A DNA stretch of 64,000 nucleotides from Nocardioides albus (lineage in GTDB: Bacteria > Actinomycetota > Actinomycetes > Propionibacteriales > Nocardioidaceae): the NCBI RefSeq assembly GCF_014648255.1, contig NZ_BMQT01000015.1:1-64000 (forward strand). Direction: 5' to 3'. A model generated the notes under the pieces. It saw only the letters and a program-made list of their open reading frames with translations, was not told the origin of the DNA and did not search any database. Positions 33,208 through 43,100 of the stretch are shown piece after piece (the stretch's first letter is position 1; every line of letters begins with the position of its first letter). Position numbers and translations under genes: made by a program.

Positions 33208-33885
33208 GTGGGCAGGGTGATCCTCCTGCACGGTGACGGCGACCCGACCACCCCCGACGGCTTGCGCGCCATCTACGCGCCACCGCGCCTCCCGTGGCTG
33301 CGCGTCAACATGGTCAGTTCCCTCGACGGTGCGGCGACCGGCTCCGACGGCCGCTCCGGCACGGTCAACAACGCCGTCGACGTCGATGTCTTCCACGCCT
33401 TGCGCGACCTCGCCGACGTGGTCCTGGTCGGGGCGGGGACCGCCAACACCGAGACGTACGGAGCCGCGCGAGCGCCGATCGTCATCGTCTCGCGCCGCGG
33501 CCGGATCCCCGACGACCTCCGCGGCTGCGAGCCTGGCTCCGTCCGGCTCGCCACGGTGGCCGAGGCACCGGGCCTGGCCGCGGCCCGCGACGAGCTCGGC
33601 GAGGAGAACGTCTACGTCACCGGCACTCTCGAGGTCGACCTTCCGGCGCTCCTCGCCCGCCTGCACGAGGAGGGTCTGCGGCACGTGCTCTGTGAGGGCG
33701 GACCGACCCTCCTCGGGTCGCTGATCGAGGCCGGGCTGGTCGACGAGCTCTGCCACACGATCACGCCCAAGCTCCTGGCCGGCAGCGGCCCGCGGATCGT
33801 GGCGGGGCCGCCCATGGACGTGCCGGTGTCCTTGGGGTCCCTCATCGAGCACGACGGCACCTTGCTCGGTCGCTGGCTTCTCTGA
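33208..33885 (+). CDS. RibD C-terminal/DHFR-like reductase
   Basis: A 225-residue protein of the RibD reductase fold (GTG 33208; GTG 33217 is possible). Segments: NMVSSLDGAATGSDG near the start, VLVGAGTANTETYG, and LCEGGPTLLGSLIEAGLVDEL in the C-terminal part. The family reduces the ribosyl side chain of a pyrimidine in riboflavin synthesis. A deaminase domain is absent and no rib genes are near, so another NADPH-dependent substrate (as for F420- or folate-related homologues) is possible. Confidence 0.82.
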   Translation: MGRVILLHGDGDPTTPDGLRAIYAPPRLPWLRVNMVSSLDGAATGSDGRSGTVNNAVDVDVFHALRDLADVVLVGAGTANTETYGAARAPIVIVSRRGRIPDDLRGCEPGSVRLATVAEAPGLAAARDELGEENVYVTGTLEVDLPALLARLHEEGLRHVLCEGGPTLLGSLIEAGLVDELCHTITPKLLAGSGPRIVAGPPMDVPVSLGSLIEHDGTLLGRWLL

Positions 33886-33961
33886 GCAGTCGGGGTGATC
33901 TCGTCAGGCTCCGTTCACCTGGTAATCCCGTGACATTCATGATCAGTTTCCGGTAACGAAA

Positions 33962-33975
33962 TCTTGAGATCAAGA
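33962..33975. promoter_or_regulatory. TCTTGA-GA-TCAAGA-like dyad before the ABC importer
   Basis: TCTTGAGATCAAGA lies 47 bases before the first permease start, in the 136-base space that must hold the operon promoter. It is a candidate operator; no regulator gene is next to it. Confidence 0.4.
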
Positions 33976-34021
33976 GTTTTGCACTTGACGGGGTCCGGCC
34001 CAACGGCTTGACTCACCGATC

Positions 34022-34945
34022 GTGCCAGGTATGACGGCAGTCACAGTGAAGCGACCGCGTCAGGCACTCTCGGGAAGACGCATACGGGAGTGGCTGACCT
34101 TTCTGGCTTTCGTGCTGCCCAACGTTGCGCTGATCGTGGTCTTCACCTATCGGCCGCTCTTCCAGAACATCTACTACTCGACCCTCAACTGGACGCTGGG
34201 CTCGAAGTTCGCGACGCCGGTCGGGCTGGGCAACTACAGAGAGTTCTTCGCCTCGGGTGAGGCGAGCAAGGTGCTGACCACGACGGCGATCTTCACCGTC
34301 GCGACGGTCGGCTTCACCCTCGCGCTCGGTCTCGGCGTGGCACTGGCGCTCAACCGCAAGCTCCCGGGCGCGGGTTTCGCGCAGGCCACGGTCTTCGCCC
34401 CGTACATCCTCTCCGGTTACGGGGTCGGGCTCGCCTGGCTCTACATCTTCGATCCCAACATCGGCGCGCTCTCCGCGATCCTGCGCGATATCGGACTGAA
34501 CAGCCCGGAGTGGATCAACTCGCCCCCGTGGACGCTGACGATGGTGATCATCGTCTACGTCTGGAAGAACCTCGGGTACGCCGCGGTCGTCTACCTCGCC
34601 GGCCTGCAGGCCGTCCCGGCCGAGCTGCTGGAGGCGGCCGATCTCGACGGCGCCGGACCGGTGCGGCGGTTCTTCACGGTGACGGTGCCGCTGCTGTCGC
34701 CGACCACGTTCTTCCTGATGGTCACCACGATCCTCAGCAGCCTGCAGGCCTTCGACCTGCTGATCGCGATGGACAAGCTCGGCCGCGGCTCCCGAACGCT
34801 GATCTTCGATGCCTATCTGACGGGCTTCAAGGAGCAGAGCCAGGCGGGCTACTCCGCGATGCTCTCGACCGTGCTCTTCGCGATTCTCGTCGTGCTCACG
34901 CTCATCCAGCTGATCGTCGTGGAGAGGCGGGTCCACTACCGATGA
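34022..34945 (+). CDS. ABC sugar importer, permease (UgpA/MalF type)
   Basis: A 307-residue, six-helix permease. The EAA loop for ATPase contact is ELLEAADLDGAGPVRRFFTVTVPLL (~204-228). GTG 34022 is the chosen start. It forms a heterodimer with the next permease. The CUT1 family includes glycerol-3-phosphate, maltose and oligosaccharide importers. Start and stop of the two permease genes overlap (ATGA). Confidence 0.88.
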   Translation: MPGMTAVTVKRPRQALSGRRIREWLTFLAFVLPNVALIVVFTYRPLFQNIYYSTLNWTLGSKFATPVGLGNYREFFASGEASKVLTTTAIFTVATVGFTLALGLGVALALNRKLPGAGFAQATVFAPYILSGYGVGLAWLYIFDPNIGALSAILRDIGLNSPEWINSPPWTLTMVIIVYVWKNLGYAAVVYLAGLQAVPAELLEAADLDGAGPVRRFFTVTVPLLSPTTFFLMVTTILSSLQAFDLLIAMDKLGRGSRTLIFDAYLTGFKEQSQAGYSAMLSTVLFAILVVLTLIQLIVVERRVHYR

Positions 34946-35796
34946 ACGCAACTGCTCCCTCGCGGCGAGTGCGGCTGACGCCGTTGACCGTACGTGACTA
35001 CCTGGTGCTGCTGCTCGCGGTGCTCGTCGTGGTGCTGCCGCTGGGCTACATGTTGCTGGCGTCCTTCAAGGGCCCCAGCGATCTGGCGACGACCGACCTG
35101 ATCGTCTTCCCCGAGGTCTGGAAGCCGGAGAACTACTCCGAGGCCGCGCAGAAGGTTCCCTTCGGCCGGCTCTTCCTCAACTCCGGCATCGTCACGGTCG
35201 TCGGGGCGGGACTGAAGGTGCTGCTGGCGATCCTGACGGCGTACGGCTTGGTCTTCTGCGAGTTTCCCGGCAAGAAGTACGTCTTCTGGGGCGTGCTCGC
35301 CACGATGATGGTGCCGCCGCAGGTCACCGCCCTGCCCAACTACGTCTTCATCAGCGGCCTCGGCGGCGAGAACACCTACTGGGGCTTGATCCTGCCGGGA
35401 CTCGGCACCGGCTTCGGTACGTTCCTGCTGCGCCAGGCGTTCATGCAGCTGCCCTATGAGGTGATCGAGGCAGCCCATCTCGACGGCGCCGGCCACTGGC
35501 GGCGGTTGTGGCACTGCGTGGTGCCGATGTCGCTGCCGTCGATCGCGACCGTGGCTCTGGTCAGCGTGGTCTACGAGTGGAACGACTATCTGTGGCCGCT
35601 GATCATCATCACCGATCCGGAGATGATGACGCTGCCGCGCGGCCTGACGCTGCTGCAGAACAGCGAGTCTGCGGCCAGCTCGTTCGGGGTGCTGATGGCC
35701 GGCACGGTGATGGTGCTGCTGCCGATCCTCCTCGTCTTCGCGATCCTCCAGCGCCACATCGTCAACGGCTTCACCCAAGGCGGCGTCAAAGGCTGA
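34942..35796 (+). CDS. ABC sugar importer, permease (UgpE/MalG type)
   Basis: A 284-residue permease with six helices and the EAA loop EVIEAAHLDGAGHWRRLWHCVVPM. It begins on an ATG overlapping the previous stop. The C-terminal NGFTQGGVKG is typical of MalG-type subunits. No ATPase gene is in the operon, so a shared MsiK/UgpC-like ATPase elsewhere is needed, as is usual in actinobacteria. Confidence 0.88.
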   Translation: MNATAPSRRVRLTPLTVRDYLVLLLAVLVVVLPLGYMLLASFKGPSDLATTDLIVFPEVWKPENYSEAAQKVPFGRLFLNSGIVTVVGAGLKVLLAILTAYGLVFCEFPGKKYVFWGVLATMMVPPQVTALPNYVFISGLGGENTYWGLILPGLGTGFGTFLLRQAFMQLPYEVIEAAHLDGAGHWRRLWHCVVPMSLPSIATVALVSVVYEWNDYLWPLIIITDPEMMTLPRGLTLLQNSESAASSFGVLMAGTVMVLLPILLVFAILQRHIVNGFTQGGVKG

Positions 35797-35838
35797 CGTT
35801 CTCAGCCCACAGTTGGCACAACAGGGAAAGGATGCTCC

Positions 35839-37215
35839 ATGAACACCTCGTCCAACCTGCATCGCTCGGGTCTGATCCTGGACCGACGACGGTTCCTCGG
35901 CCTCAGCGCCCTCGGCATCTCCGCGGCGGCGCTCTCCGCTTGCGGAGGTGGTCCCTCGACCAGCGGCGGCGGCACCGGCGCCGGTGCCGTCGAACAGATC
36001 GACTTCAGCGGTGTGAAGCCGGCGAAGGAGATCACCTTCTGGACCTCCAACCCCGGTGACTCGATCAAGGTCAGCACCGAGATCGTCGAGGCCTTCAACT
36101 CCTCGCAGTCCGACATCACGGTCAAGCTGGTCACCGCCGGCGCCGACTACGAGGAGATCGCGCAGAAGTTCCAGACGGCCCAGACCGGCGGCGACCTGCC
36201 CGACATCATCAACCTGTCGGACGTGTGGTGGTTCCGCTACAAGATGAACGACCAGATCATCCCGCTCGACTCGCTCTTCGAGGCGCTCGAGTTCGAGACC
36301 GACGACTACGTCGACTCGCTGCTCGGTGACTACCTCTACGACGACGCCCATTGGGCAGTGCCGTGGGCTCGCTCGACGCCGCTCTTCTACTACAACAAGG
36401 AGCATTGGAAGAAGGCCGGGCTGCCGGACCAGGGTCCGGAGAGCTGGGAGGAGTTCGACGAGTGGAAGACCAAGCTCGCCTCCGCCAGCGGCGCGAAGTT
36501 CGCGTTCCAGTTCCCCGCGTTGGCGGGCTACGCCGGCTGGACCCTGCAGAACAACCTGTGGGGCTGGGGTGGCGGCTGGTCCAAGGAGGCCTCCTTCGAC
36601 ATCACCTGCAACTCCTCGGAGGCGGTCGAGGCGCTCTCCTTCCTCAAGGACTGGGTCTACAAGGACAAGGTCGCGGGGGTCGCGGGGGTCGACCAGATCC
36701 AGGACTTCGCGGCGGGCGTCGCCAGTGCGACCGTGGGGTCGACCGGTGACCTGATCACCGCGATCACCTCGGCGAAGTTCGACGTCGGCGTCGCTCCGCT
36801 GCCCGCCGGTCCCGCGGAGACCGAGAAGATCTGTCCGACAGGTGGGTCGGGCGTCGGCATCCCGAAGGACATCAGCCCTGAACGGCAGCTCGCGGCCGGC
36901 ACGTTCATCAAGTTCCTCACCGAGCCCGAGCAGGCGATCAAGTTCTCCGAGGCGACCGGTTACGTCCCGATCCGCAAGTCCGCCGACCCCGCCACGATCG
37001 TGAAGAAGACCCCGCAGGCCCAGGTCGCGATCGACCAGCTCCCCAACACCCGCTCACAGGACTATGCCCGCGTCTTCCTGCCCGGTGGCGACCTGGAGAT
37101 GGCCAACCACATGGCTGCGATCCTCACCGAGAACAAGGACGTCCAGGCGGAGATGGACAGCCTCAAGACCGCTCTGGAGAAGATCTACACCGACCAGGTC
37201 GAGCCTCTCATCTGA
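35839..37215 (+). CDS. ABC sugar importer, solute-binding lipoprotein
   Basis: A 458-residue protein. The N-terminus has a twin-arginine-like motif RRRFLG (~16-21), a hydrophobic stretch and the lipobox LSAC with C35 as lipidated residue. The rest is a family 1 solute-binding fold (PGDSIKVSTEIVEAFNSSQSDITVKLV ... WPAY-like segments). It catches the sugar or glycerophosphoester outside the cell and delivers it to the two permeases upstream. The UgpABE-like order suggests, but does not prove, glycerol-3-phosphate. A strong terminator follows. Confidence 0.87.
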   Translation: MNTSSNLHRSGLILDRRRFLGLSALGISAAALSACGGGPSTSGGGTGAGAVEQIDFSGVKPAKEITFWTSNPGDSIKVSTEIVEAFNSSQSDITVKLVTAGADYEEIAQKFQTAQTGGDLPDIINLSDVWWFRYKMNDQIIPLDSLFEALEFETDDYVDSLLGDYLYDDAHWAVPWARSTPLFYYNKEHWKKAGLPDQGPESWEEFDEWKTKLASASGAKFAFQFPALAGYAGWTLQNNLWGWGGGWSKEASFDITCNSSEAVEALSFLKDWVYKDKVAGVAGVDQIQDFAAGVASATVGSTGDLITAITSAKFDVGVAPLPAGPAETEKICPTGGSGVGIPKDISPERQLAAGTFIKFLTEPEQAIKFSEATGYVPIRKSADPATIVKKTPQAQVAIDQLPNTRSQDYARVFLPGGDLEMANHMAAILTENKDVQAEMDSLKTALEKIYTDQVEPLI

Positions 37216-37221
37216 TGAGTG

Positions 37222-37258
37222 CCGAGCGTAGGGCACCCAACGGGTGTCCTACGCTCGG
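37222..37258 (+). terminator. Terminator after the ABC importer operon
   Basis: CCGAGCGTAGGGCACCCA (37222-37239) pairs with GGGTGTCCTACGCTCGG (37242-37258) with one mismatch and a very short loop. Only five bases then separate it from the GTG of the next gene. Confidence 0.8.
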
Positions 37259-37263
37259 TTCCC

Positions 37264-38022
37264 GTGAGCGACGACTTGGTAGTGGAGCGGCGCCCCGGCG
37301 TCGTACAGGTGACCTTCAACCGGCCGCAGAAGCACAATGCCTTCACGCACGCGATGTACGCGGCGCTGCACGATCTGTGCGACGAGCTGGCGACGGACGA
37401 GTCGGTGAAGGTGCTGGTGCTGACCGGCACCGGCGGTCGGGCGTTTGCCGCCGGCAACGAGATCTCCGACTTCCTCTCCCGCGACGCGGTGGACTACGAG
37501 GACTGGATCCGAGCGCTGCTCGAGAAGCTGTTCGCGCTCCCGCAGGTGACCATCGCCGCGGTCGACGGCGTCTGTGTCGGTGGCGGGCTCGCGGTCGCGA
37601 CCCACTGCGACCTGCGGGTCGCGACGCCGCACTCACGCTTCGGCTACCCGATCGCCAAGACGCTCGGCAACGCGCTCGCGGCCTCCATCGTCTACCGCGC
37701 AGCGGCCGTCTTCGGCGAGCCGGTCGTGCGCGAGATGCTCCTCGCGGCGCGGCTGGTCGGCGCGGACCGCGCCTATGCCACCGGCGCGCTGACCGCCGTC
37801 ACCGACTCGCTGACCGAGGAGGTCGACGCCCTGGTCGACGGCATCCTGCCGCTCTCCGGCGTCACCGTCCGAGCCACCAAGTCTCAGCTCGCCGCGTTCG
37901 CCGCCCGGACCGAGGCCTCGCCGGAAGGCGATGAGGACCTGCTGCGCGAGGTCTACACCGGCTCGGACTTCAAGGAAGGCGTACGCGCGTTCCTGGCCAA
38001 GGAGAAGCCCGCCTTCCGTTGA
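37264..38022 (+). CDS. Enoyl-CoA hydratase/isomerase family protein
   Basis: A 252-residue crotonase-fold protein from GTG 37264. Oxyanion-hole segments are FAAGNEISDF and VDGVCVGGGLAVATHCDL. The usual Glu after GGG (as in GGGCELA) is not present, so hydration by the standard two-Glu mechanism is doubtful. Other crotonase reactions are possible. It stands alone just after a terminator. Confidence 0.82.
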   Translation: MSDDLVVERRPGVVQVTFNRPQKHNAFTHAMYAALHDLCDELATDESVKVLVLTGTGGRAFAAGNEISDFLSRDAVDYEDWIRALLEKLFALPQVTIAAVDGVCVGGGLAVATHCDLRVATPHSRFGYPIAKTLGNALAASIVYRAAAVFGEPVVREMLLAARLVGADRAYATGALTAVTDSLTEEVDALVDGILPLSGVTVRATKSQLAAFAARTEASPEGDEDLLREVYTGSDFKEGVRAFLAKEKPAFR

Positions 38023-38052
38023 CGGGCGCGCTGCAGCGGCCGACGATGGCCT

Positions 38053-38832
38053 ATGCCTTACGAACAGACGAGGACGTACGTCGACAGCGACCGGTTCCGC
38101 GACGCACTGATCACGCAGAGCGACGTCAGCGGTCTGGAGATCCGGGACTGCTGGTTCGAGGAGCGGCTCAAGATCGTCGACTGCTGGGGCCGCGACGTCT
38201 ACGTCGCCGGTGACTTCGGGCGGATCGTGGTCAACGACATCGACGTGACCGCCTACGTCGAGGCCGAGCTCGACCGCGCCGAGCCCAACCGGGCGCTCGC
38301 CCGCAAGGCGCAGACGGCGGACGAGATCCGCGCGGTCTGGGCGGCGCTCGAGGCGACATGGGCGGCCACGTTCGAGCGGGTCCGAGCGCTGCCCGCAGAG
38401 CTGCACCGTCGGCGGGTCGACGACGAGTGGTCGTTCATCGAGACCCAGCGCCATCTGCTCTATGCCAGCGACAAGTGGCTCGGCAACCCGGTCCTGGAGG
38501 AGGACCAGCCCTACCACCCGCTCGGCTTCGGCCCCGCCGGTGCCGACGAGGCGGACACCGGTCTCACCGTCGACGCCGACCCGTCGCTGGAGGAGATCCT
38601 GGAGCCTCGTCTCGCCCGGATGCGCACCATGCGTGAGTTCGTCGCGGGGGTCATCGACGAGGACCTCGACCGGCTCTGCGCCCGCAAGCCGGTCGGCAAC
38701 GACCCCGACGCCGACTACGACGTACGCCGCTGCCTCAAGGTGGTGCTCGCCGAGGAGGCCGAGCACCACCGCTATGCCGTACGTGACCTGGCGGCCCTCA
38801 CCGCCGACGAAAGCGCCCTCAGGCAGACCTGA
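38053..38832 (+). CDS. DinB-family protein
   Basis: A 259-residue protein. Residues ~95-250 form the four-helix DinB bundle with His residues in TQRHLLYAS and EEAEHHRYAVRDL for metal binding. Residues 1-~70 are strand-like (SGLEIRDCWFEERLKIVDCWGRDVYV) and look like a small beta domain joined to the bundle. Many DinB proteins in mycothiol-producing bacteria are mycothiol-dependent S-transferases. The substrate is not known. Confidence 0.8.
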   Translation: MPYEQTRTYVDSDRFRDALITQSDVSGLEIRDCWFEERLKIVDCWGRDVYVAGDFGRIVVNDIDVTAYVEAELDRAEPNRALARKAQTADEIRAVWAALEATWAATFERVRALPAELHRRRVDDEWSFIETQRHLLYASDKWLGNPVLEEDQPYHPLGFGPAGADEADTGLTVDADPSLEEILEPRLARMRTMREFVAGVIDEDLDRLCARKPVGNDPDADYDVRRCLKVVLAEEAEHHRYAVRDLAALTADESALRQT

Positions 38833-38835
38833 CCT

Positions 38836-38874
38836 GGGGAGTGTGAGGCGTACCAGGCACGCCTCACGCTCCCC
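38836..38874 (+). terminator. Terminator after the DinB-family gene
   Basis: GGGGAGTGTGAGGCGT (38836-38851) pairs with ACGCCTCACGCTCCCC (38859-38874); one G-T position in the middle. It starts three bases after the stop codon. A clear T tract is lacking. Confidence 0.75.
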
Positions 38875-38932
38875 GGGTCAGCGCCGCGGATATTCAGGCG
38901 CGGGACGGGTCGGCCGACCCTAGGATGCCGCC

Positions 38933-39304
38933 GTGACTGTCTTCGGCTGGTTTGTGCTGACTCTGGTGTTCGTCGATGAGCTGTTGGCGATGGCCGCCTT
39001 CGGGGTCTGGGGCTGGCAGCACGACCCTCGATGGCTGCTCGTCTGGATTCTTCCGGTGCTGGCGGCGGTCGTCTGGGGGATGTTCGCCTCGCCCAAGGCC
39101 ACCCGCGGAGGTCCGGCGGTCCGGCCGCTGGTGAAGGTGATCGTCTTCGGACTCGCCTCGCTGGCGCTCTTGGACGCCGGTCAGCCGGGATGGGCGCTCG
39201 CTCTGCTGGTCTTCTCGGTCGTCATCAACGGCCTGGCTCAGGTGCCGGCGATCAGCCGGCTGCACACCGATGTGCCTCGACCAGACTTGGCCCGTACCAG
39301 GTGA
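38933..39304 (+). CDS. YrdB-like small membrane protein (DUF2568)
   Basis: A 123-residue protein with GTG start and four membrane helices. Conserved features are FVDELLAMAAFGVWGW, PKATRGGPAVRPLVKV and the ending segments of DUF2568. Function is unknown. Its last 53 bases overlap the end of the convergent metal-receptor gene. Confidence 0.78.
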   Translation: MTVFGWFVLTLVFVDELLAMAAFGVWGWQHDPRWLLVWILPVLAAVVWGMFASPKATRGGPAVRPLVKVIVFGLASLALLDAGQPGWALALLVFSVVINGLAQVPAISRLHTDVPRPDLARTR

Positions 39305-39986
39305 TCAACCGGCCGCTCACCAGTTCCGTCGGCGTCCGGGTGAAGGCCTCCGGACCGTCCTCCGCCGTGAAGACGTACGGCTCGTCGGGCAGCAGCACGG
39401 CATCGGCCCCTGCGTCGCCGATCTCTGCCAGCTCGACGTGCGGATAGCGCTCCTCGTGTTCGCCGAAGACGTTCTCCCACCCCAGCCGCCGCAGCAGGTC
39501 GCCGGTGAAGGTCCGTGAGCCGACCACCATCCACGGGTCGCGCCAGATCGGCACCGCGACCCGGCGGGTGACCTCCGGGAGCGACCCGCACCAGAGCCTT
39601 CGCGCTTCGGCGAGCCACTCTGGCCGGTCCCAGCCGAGCCCGTCGAGGAGGCTCTCCATCGACGCGACCGCCTGGGGGACCGTCTCGATGTCGGTGACCC
39701 AGACTCGGATCCCGCGCTCCCGCAGCCGGCGTACGTCGAGCTCCCGGTTCTCCTCCTTGTTGGCCACGACGACGTCCGGCGCCAGCGCCGCGATCGCGGC
39801 CAGATCCGGGTTCTTGGTCCCGCGAACGCGGGGCACGTCCAGGTCCGCCGGATGCGTGCACCAGTCCGTCGCCCCGACGACCCGGTCCGCCGCGACCGAG
39901 ACGAGCGCCTCGGTCAGTGACGGGACCAGCGAGACCACCCGCGTCGCCGGCCGCGGCCCGTCGTAAGGCGTGCCAAGGTCGTCCAT
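39252..39986 (-). CDS. Helical backbone metal receptor-like protein (BtuF-like)
   Basis: A 244-residue class III binding-protein fold: RVVSLVPSLTEALVSV, VVGATDWCTHP, then the long connecting helix and FGEHEERYPHVELAEI. Homologues bind cobalamin or heme at the cell surface for ABC import. Here no signal peptide or lipobox is visible and no permease is near, so it may act inside the cell. IcmF, a cobalamin enzyme, follows on the same strand's upstream side, an arrangement that is suggestive only. Confidence 0.8.
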   Translation of the reverse strand: MDDLGTPYDGPRPATRVVSLVPSLTEALVSVAADRVVGATDWCTHPADLDVPRVRGTKNPDLAAIAALAPDVVVANKEENRELDVRRLRERGIRVWVTDIETVPQAVASMESLLDGLGWDRPEWLAEARRLWCGSLPEVTRRVAVPIWRDPWMVVGSRTFTGDLLRRLGWENVFGEHEERYPHVELAEIGDAGADAVLLPDEPYVFTAEDGPEAFTRTPTELVSGRLITWYGPSLVEAHRCAAG

Positions 39987-40006
39987 ATCTCTCCTCCGCT
40001 GGTCGA

Positions 40007-40157
40007 GCCGTCCCGCTGGTCGAGCCGTCCCGCTGGTCGAGCCGCCGGAGCCGCTAGGCGGAGGCGTGTCGAGACCAACACAGTCGCATACGGTGCTGTG
40101 TTGGTCTCGACACGGATTCGTTCGTACCTCACGATTCCGGCTCGACCAGCGGGGGTT
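40007..40157. repeat. Long palindromic intergenic element, copy B
   Basis: Two to three short CCGCTGGTCGAGCCGTC units are followed by arms of 18 bases (40066-40083 with 40096-40113, GTGTCGAGACCAACACAG core) and closed by GGCTCGACCAGCGGG at the right. Its left arm is identical over about 40 bases to the reverse complement of the right arm of copy A at 28.9 kb. Confidence 0.8.
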
Positions 40158-40159
40158 GG

Positions 40160-43100
40160 TCAGACGTTCCTGCGGTACTGGCCCCCGACCTCGAAGAACG
40201 CCTCGGTGACCTGCCCCAGCGAGCAGACCCGAGCCGCGTCCATGAGCGCGGCGAAGACGTTCTCGTCGGAGGTGGCAGCCTGCTTGAGGCGGGCGATGGC
40301 CGCCTCCGCCTCGGTCGCGTGGGCAGCCTGGAAGGCGTGGACGCGGTCGAGCTGGGACTTCTTCTCCGATTCGGTCGCCCGGGCGAGCTCGACGGGCCCG
40401 GCCGGCTCGCCGTTGGTGTCCCGGACGAACGTGTTCACGCCGACGATCGGCAGCGTGCCGTCGTGCTTGCGGTGCTCGTAGAGCATCGACTCGTCCTGGA
40501 TCTTGCCGCGCTGGTAGCCGGTCTCCATCGCGCCGAGCACGCCGCCGCGCTCCGAGATCCGGTCGAACTCCTTCAGCACGGCCTCCTCGACGAGGTCGGT
40601 GAGCTCATCGATGATGTAGGAGCCCTGGAGCGGGTTCTCGTTGAACGCCATGCCCCACTCGCGGTTGATGATCAACTGGATCGCCAGGGCACGCCGCACC
40701 GACTCCTCGGACGGGGTCGTCACGGCCTCGTCGAAGGCGTTGGTGTGCAGCGACTGGGCGTTGTCGTAGATCGCGATCAGCGCCTGCAGCGTGGTGCGGA
40801 TGTCGTTGAAGTCCATCTCCTGCGCGTGCAGGGACCGCCCGCTCGTCTGGATGTGGTACTTCAGCTTCTGCGAGCGCTCCGAGGCGCCGTAGCGCTCCCG
40901 CATCGCGACCGCCCAGATGCGCCGGGCGACGCGGCCGATGACTGAGTACTCCGGGTCCATCCCGTTGGAGAAGAAGAAGGACAGGTTGGGGGCGAAGTCG
41001 TCGATCGACATGCCACGAGCGAGGTAGGACTCGACGTAGGTGAAGCCGTTGGCGAGCGTGAAGGCGAGCTGGGAGATGGGGTTCGCCCCGGCCTCGGCGA
41101 TGTGATAGCCGGAGATGCTCACCGAGTAGAAGTTGCGAACCCCCTGCTCGATGAACCACTCCTGGATGTCGGCCATGCAGCGCAGCGAGAACTCCGTGGA
41201 GAACAGGCAGGTGTTCTGGCCCTGGTCCTCCTTGAGGATGTCGGCCTGCACCGTGCCCCGGACCGTCTGCAGCGCCTTCGCAGGGTCCACGCCGCGCTCA
41301 AGGGCCTGGTCGATCACGGTGTTGAGGAAGAACGCCAGGATCGTCGGGGCGGGTCCGTTGATCGTCATCGACACCGAGGTCGTCGGGGCCAGCAGGTCGA
41401 AGCCGTCGTAGAGCGCCTTCATGTCGTCCAGGGTTGCGACCGAGACACCGGAGGTGCCGACCTTGCCGTAGATGTCGGGGCGTACGTCGGGGTCGCGGCC
41501 GTAGAGCGTCACCGAGTCGAACGCGGTCGACAGCCGAGTCGCCGGCTGGCCCTCGGAGAGCAGCTTGAAGCGGCGGTTGGTGCGGAACGGGTCGCCCTCG
41601 CCGGCGAACATCCGCGCCGGGTCCTCGTTGGCCCGCTTGTAGGGGAAGACGCCCGCGGTGAACGGGAAGAACCCGGGCAGGTTCTCGTTGCGCAAGAACC
41701 GGGTCAGCTCACCGCGGTCGGTGTAGCGAGGCAGAGCCACCCGGGGGATGTAGTTGCCCGACAGCGACGTCCGGCCACCCTCGTCAGCGGCGTACGTCTC
41801 CTTGGTCTCCTCCCACGCCGAGAGCTGCTCGCGCAGATCGTCGGGGAGGTCGGCGGCAGGCGCCTCGAGCTCGGGGTGGTCCTCGGCCACGATCTCGTAG
41901 GCCTGCGCCTTCCGTGCCGCGGCGATGAGCTCGTCGGTGCGAGCGTGGTAGTCGCGTACGTCGCCAGCGATCTCGGCCAGGTAGCGCACCCGCTTCTCGG
42001 GGATGATCGGGTGGAGGCCCGTCGAGTGGCGGGTCGAGACGCTCGGGAGGACGCCTTCGCCGACCGCGAGCCCCGCGTCGGCGAGAAGACCGCGCAGGTG
42101 CTGGTAGAGCGCGGTGACGCCGTCGTCGTCGAAGGCGGCGGCCGAGGTGCCGAAGACCGGCATGTCGTCGGGGGAGGAGGTGAACGCCTCCCGGTTGCGG
42201 ACGAGCTGGCGGGAGACGTCGCGCAGTGCGTCCTTGGCCCCGCGCCGCTCGAACTTGTTGATCGCCACGACGTCGGCGAAGTCGAGCATGTCGATCTTCT
42301 CCAGCTGGCTCGCGGCGCCGAACTCGGGCGTCATCACGTAGAGCGAGACGTCGACGAAGTCGCTGATCCCGGTGTCGCCCTGGCCGATGCCGGGCGTCTC
42401 GACGATGACCAGGTCGACGGCGGCCTTCATCACGGCGAGCACGTCGGCGAAGTGCTCGGGCACCTCGTGGCCGCCGCGGGTGGCCAGGGACCGGTAGTAG
42501 GTCGTCGAGCCGCCGTCGCTGATCGCGGCCAGCGAGTTCATCCGGATCCGGTCTCCCAGCAGAGCACCGCCGCCGCGACGACGGGTCGGGTCGATGGCGA
42601 GCACGCCGATGCGGATCTTGTCCTCCTGGTCGATCCGCAGCCGCCGCACCAGCTCGTCGGTGAGGGAGGACTTGCCGGAGCCGCCGGTGCCGGTGACGCC
42701 GAGCACGACCGCCTGGTCGGCCTCGCGCAGGCGCGCCAGGAAGTCCTCGGGCAGCCGACCCTGCTCGGCGCCGGTGATCGTGCGCCCGATGACGATCCCG
42801 TAGCCGGCGATCACGCCGTCGGGGCTGACGCTGAAGGTCGGCCACAGGTCGCGGTCGATGTCGCGTACGACCGTGTTGATCATCCCCGGCAGCCCCAGGC
42901 GCTGGCCGTCCTCGGGGGAGAAGATCTTGACGCCGGAGTTGGCGAGCCGCTCGATCTCGTAGGGCACGATGACGCCGCCGCCACCGCCCACGACCTTGAC
43001 GTGACCGGCGCCGCGCTCCTTGAGCGCGCTCACCAGATACTCGAAGAACTCCACGTGGCCGCCCTGGTAGGACGAGACCGCGACGCAGTGGGCGTCCTCC

